Shown: positions 38,264-47,838, counted from the first letter of the stretch. The stretch is DNA of 64,000 nucleotides from Vibrio sp. 05-20-BW147 (GCF_013369385.1 NZ_SZTO01000007.1:1-64000), one strand, 5' to 3'. The notes: a model not told the origin generated them from the letters alone. Numbers and translations are program-made.

Positions 38264-38656
38264 TCAGCGACGGTCGGCTCGATAACACGTTACGTCGACT
38301 TCCACTTTGACATCCACCACAAGGTCACACACCATGCAAATACGCGCAGGTGGATGCTCGCCAAAAAACTCTTTAAACACTTTATTGAACGACTGGAAAT
38401 AGCGTGCATCGGTCAACACAACCTTAACGTGTACTACATCTTCTAGCGTATAGCCCGCCTCGCTCATGATGTCGACACAGTTTTGAATCGCAAGGCGAGA
38501 CTGATCAACAATGCCACCTTCAACCACTTCACCATCAATCATCGGTGTTTGGCCAGAGACGTAAAGGAAACCACCCGCTTCGGTTGCTCGTGCAAAGGGT
38601 AAATGCTGACCACCTGTACCCACGCCGCCTTCTACACCATATCGTTTAATTGACAT
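38264..38656 (-). CDS. RidA family protein (second)
   Basis: A 130-residue RidA/YjgF homologue with LPFARATEAGGFLYVSGQTP near the N-terminus, HVKVVLTDARYFQSFNKVF and the Arg-containing PPARICMVCDL. Likely clears imine intermediates produced by the D-amino-acid lyase of this cluster. A GGAG site precedes the ATG. It lies between the deacylase and hexosaminidase genes in the same orientation, consistent with an operon. Confidence 0.9.
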   Translation of the reverse strand: MSIKRYGVEGGVGTGGQHLPFARATEAGGFLYVSGQTPMIDGEVVEGGIVDQSRLAIQNCVDIMSEAGYTLEDVVHVKVVLTDARYFQSFNKVFKEFFGEHPPARICMVCDLVVDVKVEVDVTCYRADRR

Positions 38657-38731
38657 TATTTTTCTCCATTACTTTCTTACTTAATTTCATCAATTTAATA
38701 TTTATCAAATAACTTTATTTGAATTAAAACG

Positions 38732-40165
38732 TTATTTATTTCGATAAATAAAAACACCGTTTCTGTGTTTTGAAACCTGACCATTAAAATAAGCCAGCAT
38801 TCCATTCACGAATACCCGTTCAATACCTTGCGCTAACGAAATGGGATTTTCAAAAGTTGCGGTATCTTTCACTGTTCTCGGATTAAATAAAACCAAGTCA
38901 GCAAATGCACCTTGTTTGATCACTCCTCGCCCAGTGAGGTTATATCGTTTAGCGGACATTCCCGTCATTTTGTGAATTGCTTCTTGCAGGGAAAAAAGTT
39001 TTTCTTCTCGGCAATAGTGCCCAAGCACTTTCGGGAAAGTGCCCCACAAGCGCGGGTGTGGGTGAGGATCGTTCGGCAACCCATCCGAACCCACCATGGT
39101 TAAGCGGTATTTCAACACTCGCTTAACATCTTGTTCGTCCATGCAATGATACACCGCTCCAGCAGGTTGTAGCGCTTTGGCTGCTTCCATGAGGGGTAAC
39201 CCCATTTCCTTGGCGATCTGCTTAAGCATCTTGCCGGCAAACTGTGGCTGGCTTTTCGACCAAGTAATAAAAATGTCGATCTCTTCTGTCACTTGATTCA
39301 GATCTAAAGTGGAAGAGCTGGCCGAATAAGGGTAACAATCGCAAGAGACATCTTGATGTTGAGCGGCTTTTTCCATCAGATCCACCACTTCAACCGTGCG
39401 CCCCCAATTGCCCGCGCCTGCGCATTTGAGATGGGAGATCACCACAGGCACCTTAGCAAACTGGCCCGTTTCAAAGGCTTCCGTCATCGCGCTGAGTATC
39501 TCTTCAAATTCGGTACGCATATGAGTGGTATAAATGCCCTCATACTCGCCGAGCACTTGTGCTAAGCGCATCACTTCATCGGCGGTCGCTTGCTTAGCAC
39601 TGGCATAAGCCAAACCAGAACTTAGCCCCAACGCCCCCTGTTCCATCGCTAAAGCCAGCGCTTGTCGCATCTGCTCGATTTCTTCATCGGATGCGGTGCG
39701 CAACAAATCATCCATAACATTGTTACGCAGTGTCGTATGGCCAACCAACGCCGCCACATTCACAGCAGGTTGTGCGCGTGTTACCGCCTCGGCGTAATGA
39801 GCAAAAGTCGGGTATTTAAAATCGGCTTGCTCACCAAGCAAGTTCATAGGGTCAGGCGGATCACCCGCTAAAATCGTCGGGCTGGCACTGATGCCACAAT
39901 TACCCACAATCACGGTCGTCACCCCTTGGCTGATTTTAGCCAAACACTCAGGATAACGAATCACATTGGTATCGTCATGAGTATGAACATCGATAAATCC
40001 CGGTGCGAGCGCCAAACCCTGGCCATCAATCACACAAGCCGCAGTCGCATGTTGACTATCACCAATTTGAGCAATTCGCTGCCCTTGAATGGCGACATCA
40101 GACACAAATGGCATCCCACCGGTGCCATCAAAAATTTCTACATTTCGAATTATGGTATCGAACAC
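38732..40165 (-). CDS. N-acyl-D-amino-acid deacylase (amidohydrolase)
   Basis: A 477-residue D-aminoacylase-type amidohydrolase. Metal-binding HxH is in APGFIDVHTHDD (near 60); GLSSGLAYASAKQATADEV, the HLKCAG motif, YPYSASSS and the aspartate region MVGSDGLPNDPHPHPRLWGTFP are typical of D-aminoacylases. These enzymes release free D-amino acids from N-acyl forms. GTG start with AGAG before it. First gene of the minus-strand operon, divergent from the PLP lyase that could use the product. Confidence 0.92.
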   Translation of the reverse strand: MFDTIIRNVEIFDGTGGMPFVSDVAIQGQRIAQIGDSQHATAACVIDGQGLALAPGFIDVHTHDDTNVIRYPECLAKISQGVTTVIVGNCGISASPTILAGDPPDPMNLLGEQADFKYPTFAHYAEAVTRAQPAVNVAALVGHTTLRNNVMDDLLRTASDEEIEQMRQALALAMEQGALGLSSGLAYASAKQATADEVMRLAQVLGEYEGIYTTHMRTEFEEILSAMTEAFETGQFAKVPVVISHLKCAGAGNWGRTVEVVDLMEKAAQHQDVSCDCYPYSASSSTLDLNQVTEEIDIFITWSKSQPQFAGKMLKQIAKEMGLPLMEAAKALQPAGAVYHCMDEQDVKRVLKYRLTMVGSDGLPNDPHPHPRLWGTFPKVLGHYCREEKLFSLQEAIHKMTGMSAKRYNLTGRGVIKQGAFADLVLFNPRTVKDTATFENPISLAQGIERVFVNGMLAYFNGQVSKHRNGVFIYRNK

Positions 40166-40286
40166 TCTACGTCTCTCTACTGCTCAACTCTTTAACCTGA
40201 TGCCATAGTAAATCTTGCTAAAAATTAATCAGTGACAAAACACACAAATAAATACGAAAAGCTTGATACTTTCTATCACAAGATCT

Positions 40287-40312
40287 ATTTTGGAAACAAA
40301 GAAATTCAAAAT
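40287..40312. promoter_or_regulatory. Possible RpiR-type operator between divergent operons
   Basis: ATTTTG and CAAAAT form an inverted repeat with a 14-base spacer that also holds GAAA and TTC half-elements. It lies in the 182-base gap between the two divergent arms of the D-amino-acid cluster, where the adjacent RpiR regulator would be expected to bind. Sequence support is weak. Confidence 0.3.
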
Positions 40313-40347
40313 ATCAATCACTTAAACCATGTTAGAAGTAGATAGCC

Positions 40348-41613
40348 ATGAAAAAACCTTATGAAAATCATGATAGAAACTATCATAACTTTGTTATTCA
40401 ACGCCCCGCTGCTGGTGAAAAAAGCCAAGCAATTCAACCTCAAGCATGCAATTTATCGTTGGACGAAGTGAGCCTGCCGAGTGCGGTGATTCACGCGTCT
40501 GCACTCAACAATAACCTTAAGTGGATGCAGCAGTTTGCCAATCACCATCACGTGAAACTGGCACCACACGGCAAAACCTCCATGACGCCCGATTTCTTCC
40601 GCCAACAACTCGAACATGGTGCGTGGGGCATCACCGTCGCCACCGCGGCGCAGGCGGAAGTGGCTGCCATGGCTGGGGCGAAAAACATCATCATCGCGAA
40701 TCAACTGGTGGGCAAAGCCAACATGGCCATCATCAGTCAACTCATCGAAGATCCTGAGATTCACCTTTACTGCTGCGTGGATTCATCACGGAACATTCGC
40801 GCCCTTTCGCACTTTTTTGCCCAACGCCAGCAAACACTTCATCTTTTCATTGAATTGGGAGTGAATGGCGGCCGTTGTGGTTGTCGAAGCGAAGCACAAG
40901 TGCTTTCACTCGCTAACGAAATCCACTCACTGCCTCATTTGGCGTTGGCAGGCATCGAGGTGTACGAAGGGGTGATTCATGGTGAAAATGCCGAGGAAGA
41001 GATTCGCCATTTCTTGCAGAATGCGATCTCTTTAGCTCGCAAGCTCAAAAGCGCTCAATTGATCGCATCACAGCCAATCATTACTGGTGCGGGCTCAGCT
41101 TGGTATGACGTTGTGGCGGAGCAATTTAGCGGCCTTACCGATCTCACCCCTGTCATTCGCCCTGGCTGCTACGCTATCCATGACACAGGGATTTACCAAA
41201 CCGCACAGCAACAAGTGATGCAAAGAGCCCAACAAAATCAGGGCGTCGCGTGCGATCTTGGTGGGGATTTGCTCTCTGCGCTTGAGCTATGGGCACATGT
41301 TATTTCTCGCCCAGAACCAACGCGTCTTGTGGTTGGCATGGGTAAGCGTGATGTGGCATTTGATGCAGGCCTGCCCACGTTAGAACACGCGTTTCGCGAC
41401 GGTCAGCCGCTGCCAATACCTGCTGGCGTGACATCAACCGCGATCATGGATCAACACACGTTTGTCAAGATCCCGGCAGAGTGCGAACTCGATGTCGGCG
41501 ATATTCTGGTTTTCTCCACCTCTCACCCTTGCCTCACCATCGACAAATGGCGCGCGTTGGCCATTCGCGATGATCACTATCACGTGAGCCACTGGGTAGA
41601 AACCCGCTTCTGA
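40348..41613 (+). CDS. PLP-dependent D-amino-acid lyase (D-threonine aldolase/DSD1-like)
   Basis: A 421-residue fold-type III PLP enzyme. The N-terminal alanine-racemase-like barrel holds the PLP lysine in KLAPHGKTSMTP; FIELGVNGGRCGC and the C-terminal metal-binding region HPCLTIDKW match D-threonine aldolases and eukaryotic-type D-serine dehydratases. It likely deaminates or cleaves a D-hydroxy-amino acid. Such dehydratases release enamines, which explains the two RidA genes nearby. The first 30 residues are atypical and may be a non-conserved extension. Confidence 0.88.
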   Translation: MKKPYENHDRNYHNFVIQRPAAGEKSQAIQPQACNLSLDEVSLPSAVIHASALNNNLKWMQQFANHHHVKLAPHGKTSMTPDFFRQQLEHGAWGITVATAAQAEVAAMAGAKNIIIANQLVGKANMAIISQLIEDPEIHLYCCVDSSRNIRALSHFFAQRQQTLHLFIELGVNGGRCGCRSEAQVLSLANEIHSLPHLALAGIEVYEGVIHGENAEEEIRHFLQNAISLARKLKSAQLIASQPIITGAGSAWYDVVAEQFSGLTDLTPVIRPGCYAIHDTGIYQTAQQQVMQRAQQNQGVACDLGGDLLSALELWAHVISRPEPTRLVVGMGKRDVAFDAGLPTLEHAFRDGQPLPIPAGVTSTAIMDQHTFVKIPAECELDVGDILVFSTSHPCLTIDKWRALAIRDDHYHVSHWVETRF

Positions 41614-41709
41614 TGAATTTATGCGATGTGAAAGCAGCAACTTAGAGCAAATTACGCTATTCTTGCGACCGCAGTTTTACTGCGGTCATTGGCAACGTAG
41701 GACAATCCC

Positions 41710-42573
41710 TTGAGTTTAGAAGTCGATATTATTTCTCAAATTACCGAACGTTTTAGCGCATTACGCGAGGCAGAAAAGAAAGTCGCCAAATTGGTGATGG
41801 ATGACATTGAAACCGCCGCCAATGCGAGTATTACTGAACTGGCCCAGAGCGCCGATGTCAGCGAGGCCACCATTACGCGTTTTGCCAAAGCGATTGGTTG
41901 TAAGAATGTGCGCGAAATGAAGATCAAACTGGCGCAATCACTCACCGTGGGCCAACGATTTATTCTTGAACCGCCTGATCAAAGTGGCTATCAAGTGATT
42001 TACGAATCCATCAAACAATCACTCGATATCAACCGTGCTTTGATTAATGAACAAGATATTGATCAAGCCGTTGAGTGGCTCTATGGTGCAAGACAAATCA
42101 TCAGTGTCGGCATGGGTGGTGGTTCCACGATTGCCTCTCAGGAACTGCAACATCGCCTGTTTCGTTTGGGCTTTGCCATTGTTGCCTACCACGATGGTTT
42201 GATGACGCGCATGGTCGCCGCCACCGCTGATGCTAATGACGTCATGGTGTTGATTTCAGCGACAGGCTACACCCCTGTGATTGTTGAAACGGCGCAACTG
42301 GCTCGTGATTACGGCCTGAAAATCATTGCCATCACCCCAAAAGGCACCCCATTGGCTGAACAAGCGAACGTGGTTTTGCCGATAGAGCATCACGAAACGG
42401 ATTTTATCTACAAGCCTTCCGCCTCGCGTTACGCCATGCTGGCCCTTGTCGATGTGCTTTCGATGGCGTTAGCGGTGAAAAATAAACGTCGCTCACGTGA
42501 CAAACTGCGCCGCTTAAAAGTGGCATTAGACTCGCATCGCGGCGGCGGTGATAGGCAGCCTTTGGGTGACTAA
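41710..42573 (+). CDS. RpiR-family transcriptional regulator
   Basis: The 287-residue protein has an N-terminal RpiR helix-turn-helix (ITELAQSADVSEATITRFAKAIG) and a C-terminal SIS sugar-phosphate domain (IISVGMGGGSTIASQ; ISATGYTPVIVETA). The SIS domain senses a phosphosugar, so the cluster may be induced by an amino-sugar derivative. It uses a TTG start with AGGA upstream; I see no better in-frame ATG. A basic C-terminal tail follows. Last gene before a strong terminator. Confidence 0.92.
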   Translation: MSLEVDIISQITERFSALREAEKKVAKLVMDDIETAANASITELAQSADVSEATITRFAKAIGCKNVREMKIKLAQSLTVGQRFILEPPDQSGYQVIYESIKQSLDINRALINEQDIDQAVEWLYGARQIISVGMGGGSTIASQELQHRLFRLGFAIVAYHDGLMTRMVAATADANDVMVLISATGYTPVIVETAQLARDYGLKIIAITPKGTPLAEQANVVLPIEHHETDFIYKPSASRYAMLALVDVLSMALAVKNKRRSRDKLRRLKVALDSHRGGGDRQPLGD

Positions 42574-42586
42574 AGAGAACTGAAAC

Positions 42587-42625
42587 GCAATAAAAGCCCA
42601 GCAAACTAAGCTGAGCTTTTATTGC
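42587..42625 (+). terminator. Terminator after the RpiR gene
   Basis: GCAATAAAAGC and GCTTTTATTGC pair, with CAGC/GCTG extending the stem towards an AAACTAA loop. Nearly symmetric, so it can also act for the convergent lipoprotein gene. Confidence 0.85.
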
Positions 42626-42675
42626 AATGTACGTCAATCATGATTTTGACAGACAACATTCTAACCATCAGAGTA

Positions 42676-43479
42676 TTAGAACAATGTATGCTCTGCCAGA
42701 ATATCAGTGCTACTGATCAGATTCATTTTTTTCATGGCTTCTCTTGGCTGTAATTTTTTTTCAGCATGAACCCTTACATCCAACTGACAACTTTGGTAGT
42801 TCGAAGATAATTGGTTGTACTCTAGCCCGTAGTGCTCTGGTAGGGAAAATGTCATGATTCCGGTGTCTAACGGAAAAATTTTCGGTTGTTTCAGAGGGTA
42901 GATCTTACTTACGTTGTTGCTATCAACGCAAACCACAGAGAGGGGATCTGCCTCATAGGTATACTCAACAGGCTGCCAATTTAATACTCGTAATTGCACT
43001 TCATTGAGCGCATAAGAATCTAAACTGGCTTTAACTGATTTGGCTAAAGATTGTAGCGCATTGCTTTCAACCAGCACATCGCCTTTGTACCAAGATATTT
43101 CGTATGTTTGTCCATTCACGGGAACATCGGTCGCCACAAACAGAATTTGGTGCAGGTTCTGTTGGAATGGATATTTGGTACCGTCCACCATCAGTTCAAA
43201 GCGATGATCGTCAGGCAACTGAATTTTCGAACCACCACCCTTCATATCGATATAAACGTTATATCTGTCACCCGTTTCGTCTACAGGATCAGGCGCGTGG
43301 GAAAACGTCACCTCTGACGTCAACTGAGCCAACGAGTATGTACATGCCATCTCCGGCATGTTCCCACACTTTCCTTGCCCATCAGCGCTTTCTCCCGTTG
43401 CAGTTGAGCCACCACCGCCTCCGCCCCCACAGGCAAAGAGAAGAACAGAACTTGCTACTACCAACGTATTCTTGATCAC
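42676..43479 (-). CDS. Hypothetical lipoprotein with poly-Gly linker
   Basis: A 267-residue exported protein of no recognised family. The signal (IKNTLVVASSVLLFAC) ends in a lipobox, and the mature protein begins CGGGGGGGS, a flexible tether common in vibrio outer-membrane lipoproteins. The rest is rich in beta-forming residues with several cysteines (CGNMPEMAC). Alone in its orientation, facing an exporter operon. Function unknown. Confidence 0.8.
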   Translation of the reverse strand: MIKNTLVVASSVLLFACGGGGGGGSTATGESADGQGKCGNMPEMACTYSLAQLTSEVTFSHAPDPVDETGDRYNVYIDMKGGGSKIQLPDDHRFELMVDGTKYPFQQNLHQILFVATDVPVNGQTYEISWYKGDVLVESNALQSLAKSVKASLDSYALNEVQLRVLNWQPVEYTYEADPLSVVCVDSNNVSKIYPLKQPKIFPLDTGIMTFSLPEHYGLEYNQLSSNYQSCQLDVRVHAEKKLQPREAMKKMNLISSTDILAEHTLF

Positions 43480-43548
43480 TTTAATTTCCCTATGATTATC
43501 AGCTAATTAAAACAAGACAAATATATCAATACAGAAGGAACTCAACTC

Positions 43549-43695
43549 GTGAATAACTTTGAACCTACTCTAAATTTGCCGACAGACATCTCTCTGCCTC
43601 AAGACAAATACCATCTTGGCACTCACATCCTTTCTTATCTTGTTAAACAAAAGGCTTCTTTCCTCACTTTAAGAACTCAATCTACTTCCACTTAA
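43549..43695 (+). CDS. Possible small ORF (48 aa)
   Basis: A GTG-started 48-codon frame with AAGGA 9 bases upstream; the product begins VNNFEPTLNLPTDISLPQDK and ends in Ser/Thr-rich sequence. It is the only coding candidate in the 360-base gap between the lipoprotein and the exporter operon. No family recognised; chance ORF is possible. Confidence 0.3.
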   Translation: MNNFEPTLNLPTDISLPQDKYHLGTHILSYLVKQKASFLTLRTQSTST

Positions 43696-43841
43696 TCAAA
43701 CACTTACTATACTCAAACAAACTGAGTTGTTTAATTCATCACTTGATGAATATTTGCAGAATTAAGTTGCTAGAGCAGCAACCACACCCAGCGTTACACT
43801 GTTGATTGATTAACCACTACCGTTACTGTTAGGACGATCGC

Positions 43842-44792
43842 ATGCGAAACCGACTGATCTGCGTATGGGCTCTTCTTGCCCTCACCGCTTGCACGACCGA
43901 ATCCACGCCTCAAGCACTTGGTACACTTGAGCGTGACCGTGTCACCTTTACCGCCACCGCCAATGAGATCATTCGAGAGCTTCCCATCAAGGAAGGTCAG
44001 ATGGTTTCGCAAGGCGATGTGCTGGTTAAGCTCGATAGCAAAAATCAACAAGCCGTCTTAGCCCGTGCCCTCGCTGAACAAAGCAAAGCGCAAGCCTATC
44101 TACTCAAGCTCACTAACGGTGAACGACCAGAGGACATTGCTTCAGCACAAGCTCGCGTTGCCCGCGCCGAAGCGCAGTTAATCGAAGCGCAGAAAACCTT
44201 CAAACGTAAATCGGAACTGGTGGCGAAAAAGCTCATCAGTCAGTCAGAAAAAGACACCGCTCTCGCACAGCGAGATTCGGCAAGAGCGGAACTGGATTCC
44301 GCCAATGAAGAGTTCAGCAAGCTGACCGCAGGCTCACGGCCAGAAGATATCGAACAAGCCAAGGCGCAACTGGCCGCCACTCAAGCCGATGTGGTCTTAC
44401 AGCAGCAGAAACTCGACGAACTCACCATCGTCGCGACCCGAGATGGCATTCTCGACAATCTGCCTTATAACCTAGGGGAGCGCGTGCCTGTCAGTGGCAT
44501 TGTGGCGGTCATTCAAGCCAATCGCATTCCTTATGCGCGCGTCTATGTGCCTGCCACTTATCGAGTGAACTTCGTGCCCGGCAAACAAGTGACTGTCCAT
44601 GTCGATGGCGTGAGCGATCCTCTGCAAGGCACGGTGCGTTGGGTGGCGAACGAAGCCTCTTTCACCCCCTATTACGCCCTCACCGAGGAAGAGCGTTCAC
44701 GCTTGATGTATTTAGCGGAAGTGGATCTTACCGAAGCTGCGCGCGCCCTCCCTTCCGGCGTGCCAGCACAGGTCGATCTCAACGGAGAGTAA
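43842..44792 (+). CDS. HlyD/YbhG-type membrane fusion lipoprotein
   Basis: The periplasmic adaptor of an ABC exporter. The 316-residue product starts MRNRLICVWALLALTAC, a lipoprotein signal with Cys near 17. It has a biotinyl-lipoyl-like N-half (IIRELPIKEGQMVSQGDVLVKLD), a coiled-coil hairpin (about 75-185; LAEQSKAQAYLLKLTNGERPEDI and a second copy of the GSRPEDIEQA motif) and a beta-barrel C-half. AGGA 8 bases before the ATG. Heads a three-gene operon. Confidence 0.92.
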   Translation: MRNRLICVWALLALTACTTESTPQALGTLERDRVTFTATANEIIRELPIKEGQMVSQGDVLVKLDSKNQQAVLARALAEQSKAQAYLLKLTNGERPEDIASAQARVARAEAQLIEAQKTFKRKSELVAKKLISQSEKDTALAQRDSARAELDSANEEFSKLTAGSRPEDIEQAKAQLAATQADVVLQQQKLDELTIVATRDGILDNLPYNLGERVPVSGIVAVIQANRIPYARVYVPATYRVNFVPGKQVTVHVDGVSDPLQGTVRWVANEASFTPYYALTEEERSRLMYLAEVDLTEAARALPSGVPAQVDLNGE

Positions 44793-44795
44793 GCC

Positions 44796-45722
44796 ATGGT
44801 TGAATACGCAATTCAGGCGCAAAACGTGGTGAAAAAATTTGGCGATTTCACTGGCATCGACAACATCACGCTGAACGTGCCGAAAGGCAGCATCTACGGC
44901 TTTCTTGGCCCAAATGGTTGTGGAAAATCGACCACCATCCGTGTTCTCACCGGGCTACTCAGCCCAAGCGAAGGCAACGTTGATGTGCTCGGTTTGGAGA
45001 TTCCCAAACAGTCAGAAAAACTCCGCTTGAAGATCGGCTACATGACGCAGAAGTTCTCTCTTTACGATGACCTCACGGTGGAAGAAAACTTGCAGTTCAT
45101 TGGCCAGATTTTTGGTATGGACAAGAAAACCCTAACTCAGCGAATCAATGAACAGCTCGCCACTTATGGCTTGGATCAACGCCGCAAACAACGGGTTTCT
45201 GGGATGAGTGGCGGCCAAAAGCAACGCCTTTCTCTGGCCGCAGCGACCATGCATAAACCCGAGTTGCTGTTTCTTGATGAACCCACTTCAGCGGTTGACC
45301 CCGAAAACCGCCGCGAGTTCTGGGAGCAGTTGTTCGATCTTTGCGACCAAGGCACCACCATCTTGGTAACCACACACTACATGGATGAAGCGGAACGCTG
45401 TCACCGACTTGCCATTATGGAGGCGGGATTGATTCGCGCAGATGGAGCCCCTGAAGAGCTCATGGCGCAAATGGGCGTTAACATTGTTGAGGTCAAAGCA
45501 GACAACTTACGTTCGTTAAAAGAGCAGTTATTGCCTTTGGCAGAAGTTCGTTCTGCAGCGCAATTGGGCATTCGCTTACGCGTCTTGATCGACCAACGCG
45601 TGACAGACCCAATTGCGTGGCTAAGAGCCACGTTTCCTCGTTTACAAAACGCAGAGATGAACCTTGCCAGACCAAGTTTGGAAGATGTGTTTGTGTCCGT
45701 AACAGGAGAAGGCCGCCAATGA
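44796..45722 (+). CDS. ABC exporter ATPase (YbhF-like)
   Basis: The 308-residue ATPase has Walker A GPNGCGKST, signature GMSGGQKQR, Walker B LLFLDEPTSAVDP and H-loop TTHYMDEAERC. The DrrA/CcmA-like order indicates an ABC-2 exporter. YbhF of E. coli has two ATPase domains in one chain; this has one. Adjacent to the fusion protein (3-base gap) and overlapping the permease gene by four bases. Confidence 0.94.
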   Translation: MVEYAIQAQNVVKKFGDFTGIDNITLNVPKGSIYGFLGPNGCGKSTTIRVLTGLLSPSEGNVDVLGLEIPKQSEKLRLKIGYMTQKFSLYDDLTVEENLQFIGQIFGMDKKTLTQRINEQLATYGLDQRRKQRVSGMSGGQKQRLSLAAATMHKPELLFLDEPTSAVDPENRREFWEQLFDLCDQGTTILVTTHYMDEAERCHRLAIMEAGLIRADGAPEELMAQMGVNIVEVKADNLRSLKEQLLPLAEVRSAAQLGIRLRVLIDQRVTDPIAWLRATFPRLQNAEMNLARPSLEDVFVSVTGEGRQ

Positions 45723-46816
45723 ATGCGCTCTATCGAATGAAAGCGATTATGGTCAAAGAATTTCGCCAACTCTCGCGCGATCGCATTACCTTTGGCATGG
45801 TGGTGATGATTCCCCTGATCCAACTGCTATTGTTTGGCTATGCGATTAATACCGACATTCGGGACATTCCTGTCGCGGTGGTGGATCAAAGCGAAAGTAC
45901 TGCAGGGCGTATTCTTACCGAGTCGGTCAAAGTCACGCAAGTAGTCAGCGTCACTCAACGCTACGCCACCGCAGAAGAAGCCGAGCAAGCGATTCAAGAT
46001 GGTATCGTACGTGCGGCGTTGATTTTACCGAACGATTTAACGCAACGCATGGCGCAAGGCCGTCCGTTAGGTCAATGGATTGTCGACGGTTCCGATACCA
46101 TGATCAGCGCGGCGATTCTTGGCTTACAAACGATGCCGCTGACAGATTTTGATTTTCAGATCCGCCCGAAACCAACACAAACCTTTGAAGTGGCGCTGTA
46201 CTACAATCCAAGCCGCCGCTCAGCAGTGAACATTGTTCCCGGGCTACTTGGGGTCATTCTCACCATGACGATGATTTTGTTCACCAGCGCCGCCATTGTG
46301 CGTGAACGAGAACGTGGAAACTTGGAACTGTTGATCACAACGCCGGTACGCTCGTTTGAACTGATGGTGGCAAAGATCGTCCCTTACATTTTTGTCGGTT
46401 TGATTCAGGTGTTCATCATCTTAGGGCTTGGACACATTATTTTTGGCGTTCCTATCAATGGTTCCGTTGCGCAAATATTGTTGGGTACCTTGTTGTTTAT
46501 TGCCGCGAGTCTTACCTTGGGGCTGGTGATTTCCACCATCGCCAACACACAGTTGCAAGCCATGCAAATGACGGTTTTCATCTTGCTGCCTTCCATCCTA
46601 CTTTCGGGTTTCATGTTCCCCTACGAGGGCATGCCCGTGGCGGCCCAATGGATTGCCGAAGTGCTCCCCGCCACCCACTTCATGCGGATGATTCGCGGCA
46701 TTGTTTTGCGAGGCGCTGATTTGTTCGACCTGTGGCGCGACACTTTATGGATGATTGGCTTTACTCTGCTTGGGCTGATCATAGCCTCAACTCGCTTCAA
46801 GAAATCGTTGGATTAA
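45719..46816 (+). CDS. ABC-2 type exporter permease (YbhS/YbhR-like)
   Basis: A 365-residue inner-membrane protein: an N-terminal segment (MIPLIQLLLFGYAINTDIRD), a large periplasmic domain (about 45-170) and five C-terminal membrane segments with the ABC-2 motif VREREERGNLELLITTPV-like VRERERGNLELLITTPVR. I start at the ATG overlapping the ATPase stop (ATGA). Only one permease gene is present, so it likely dimerises. Substrate unknown; drugs are possible. Confidence 0.92.
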   Translation: MNALYRMKAIMVKEFRQLSRDRITFGMVVMIPLIQLLLFGYAINTDIRDIPVAVVDQSESTAGRILTESVKVTQVVSVTQRYATAEEAEQAIQDGIVRAALILPNDLTQRMAQGRPLGQWIVDGSDTMISAAILGLQTMPLTDFDFQIRPKPTQTFEVALYYNPSRRSAVNIVPGLLGVILTMTMILFTSAAIVRERERGNLELLITTPVRSFELMVAKIVPYIFVGLIQVFIILGLGHIIFGVPINGSVAQILLGTLLFIAASLTLGLVISTIANTQLQAMQMTVFILLPSILLSGFMFPYEGMPVAAQWIAEVLPATHFMRMIRGIVLRGADLFDLWRDTLWMIGFTLLGLIIASTRFKKSLD

Positions 46817-46840
46817 TACGCGACATGGTGTTCAATTGTC

Positions 46841-46864
46841 ACGAGGGGCGCTCGTTCCCCTCGT
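46841..46864 (+). terminator. Hairpin after the ABC exporter operon
   Basis: ACGAGGGG / CCCCTCGT, 8 perfect pairs with an 8-base loop. Only a weak TTAT follows, so termination may be partial and the next gene could be read through. Confidence 0.5.
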
Positions 46865-46896
46865 TATAACGACCGCGACCAACAACAAGGATTACC

Positions 46897-47838
46897 ATGA
46901 AAATTGCAATGATTGGCTTAGGGGATATTGCGCAGAAAGCGTATTTGCCCGTGATCACTCAAATGTCGGATATTGAGCTTGTGCTCTGCACTCGCGATGG
47001 CACGCTGCTTAAACAATTGGCCAAACAATACCGAATTGCGGAATATTGTAGTGATTACCGTCAGCTCACCAAAATGGGCATTGATGCGGTAATGATTCAC
47101 GCGGCCACCAGCGTGCACGCCGACATTGCAAGCTATTTTCTTAAGCAGGGCATCCCAACGTTTGTCGACAAGCCACTGGCAGACAACGCTCACGATGTTG
47201 AAACGCTGTATGAAATCGCCCATCAGCACGGCCAGCCTCTATATGTCGGGTTTAACCGTCGCCATATTCCTCTCTTCAATCAAACCATCCCTGAACTCGA
47301 CACCACAAATACAGTAGGCAAGGGATTTGAGGTACTGCGTTCGCTGCGTTGGGAAAAACATCGACTCGATCTTCCAGGTGAGCTGCGTACTTTTCTGTTT
47401 GATGATTTCATCCACCCTCTCGACAGCGTGAATCTCAGTCGCCAAGCCGATCTGCAAGATGTTTACCTGACCTACCAAATGGCGGGCATTCAACTCGCGC
47501 GAGTGGATGTGCAATGGCAAGCTGGAGAAACCTTGTTACACGCGTCGATGAACCGTCAATTTGGCGTCACCACAGAACGTGTGGTGGCTAGCTACCAAAA
47601 CCGCGCCGTTGAATTTGACTCATTTTGTGAAGGCCACCTTTGGCAGCAAGGCCAGCAAACCAAATTGGCGTTAAAAGATTGGACACCAATGCTCACCAGT
47701 AAAGGCTTTACACCGATGCTCAGAGATTGGGTCAAGGTGGTGGAGCGTGGTCAACTGGCCAGTGAGATTGTGGAACGGAATATCGCTAGCCATCAATTGG
47801 CAGAGACGATCTACCAAAAGATCGCCAAAGCGTTGTAA
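46897..47838 (+). CDS. Gfo/Idh/MocA family oxidoreductase
   Basis: A 313-residue NAD(P)-dependent oxidoreductase. N-terminal Rossmann MIGLGDIAQKAYLPV, the conserved PTFVDKPLADN (EKP-type motif with the catalytic Lys) and VGFNRRHIP support the family; similar to MviM-like proteins. Substrate unknown. Follows the exporter operon by 80 bases, separated by a hairpin. Confidence 0.9.
   Translation: MKIAMIGLGDIAQKAYLPVITQMSDIELVLCTRDGTLLKQLAKQYRIAEYCSDYRQLTKMGIDAVMIHAATSVHADIASYFLKQGIPTFVDKPLADNAHDVETLYEIAHQHGQPLYVGFNRRHIPLFNQTIPELDTTNTVGKGFEVLRSLRWEKHRLDLPGELRTFLFDDFIHPLDSVNLSRQADLQDVYLTYQMAGIQLARVDVQWQAGETLLHASMNRQFGVTTERVVASYQNRAVEFDSFCEGHLWQQGQQTKLALKDWTPMLTSKGFTPMLRDWVKVVERGQLASEIVERNIASHQLAETIYQKIAKAL

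Noticed and set aside
45145..45823. Several minus-strand open frames of 60-140 codons inside the ABC exporter genes
   Set aside because: They are shadows of strongly supported plus-strand coding sequence with Walker and signature motifs.
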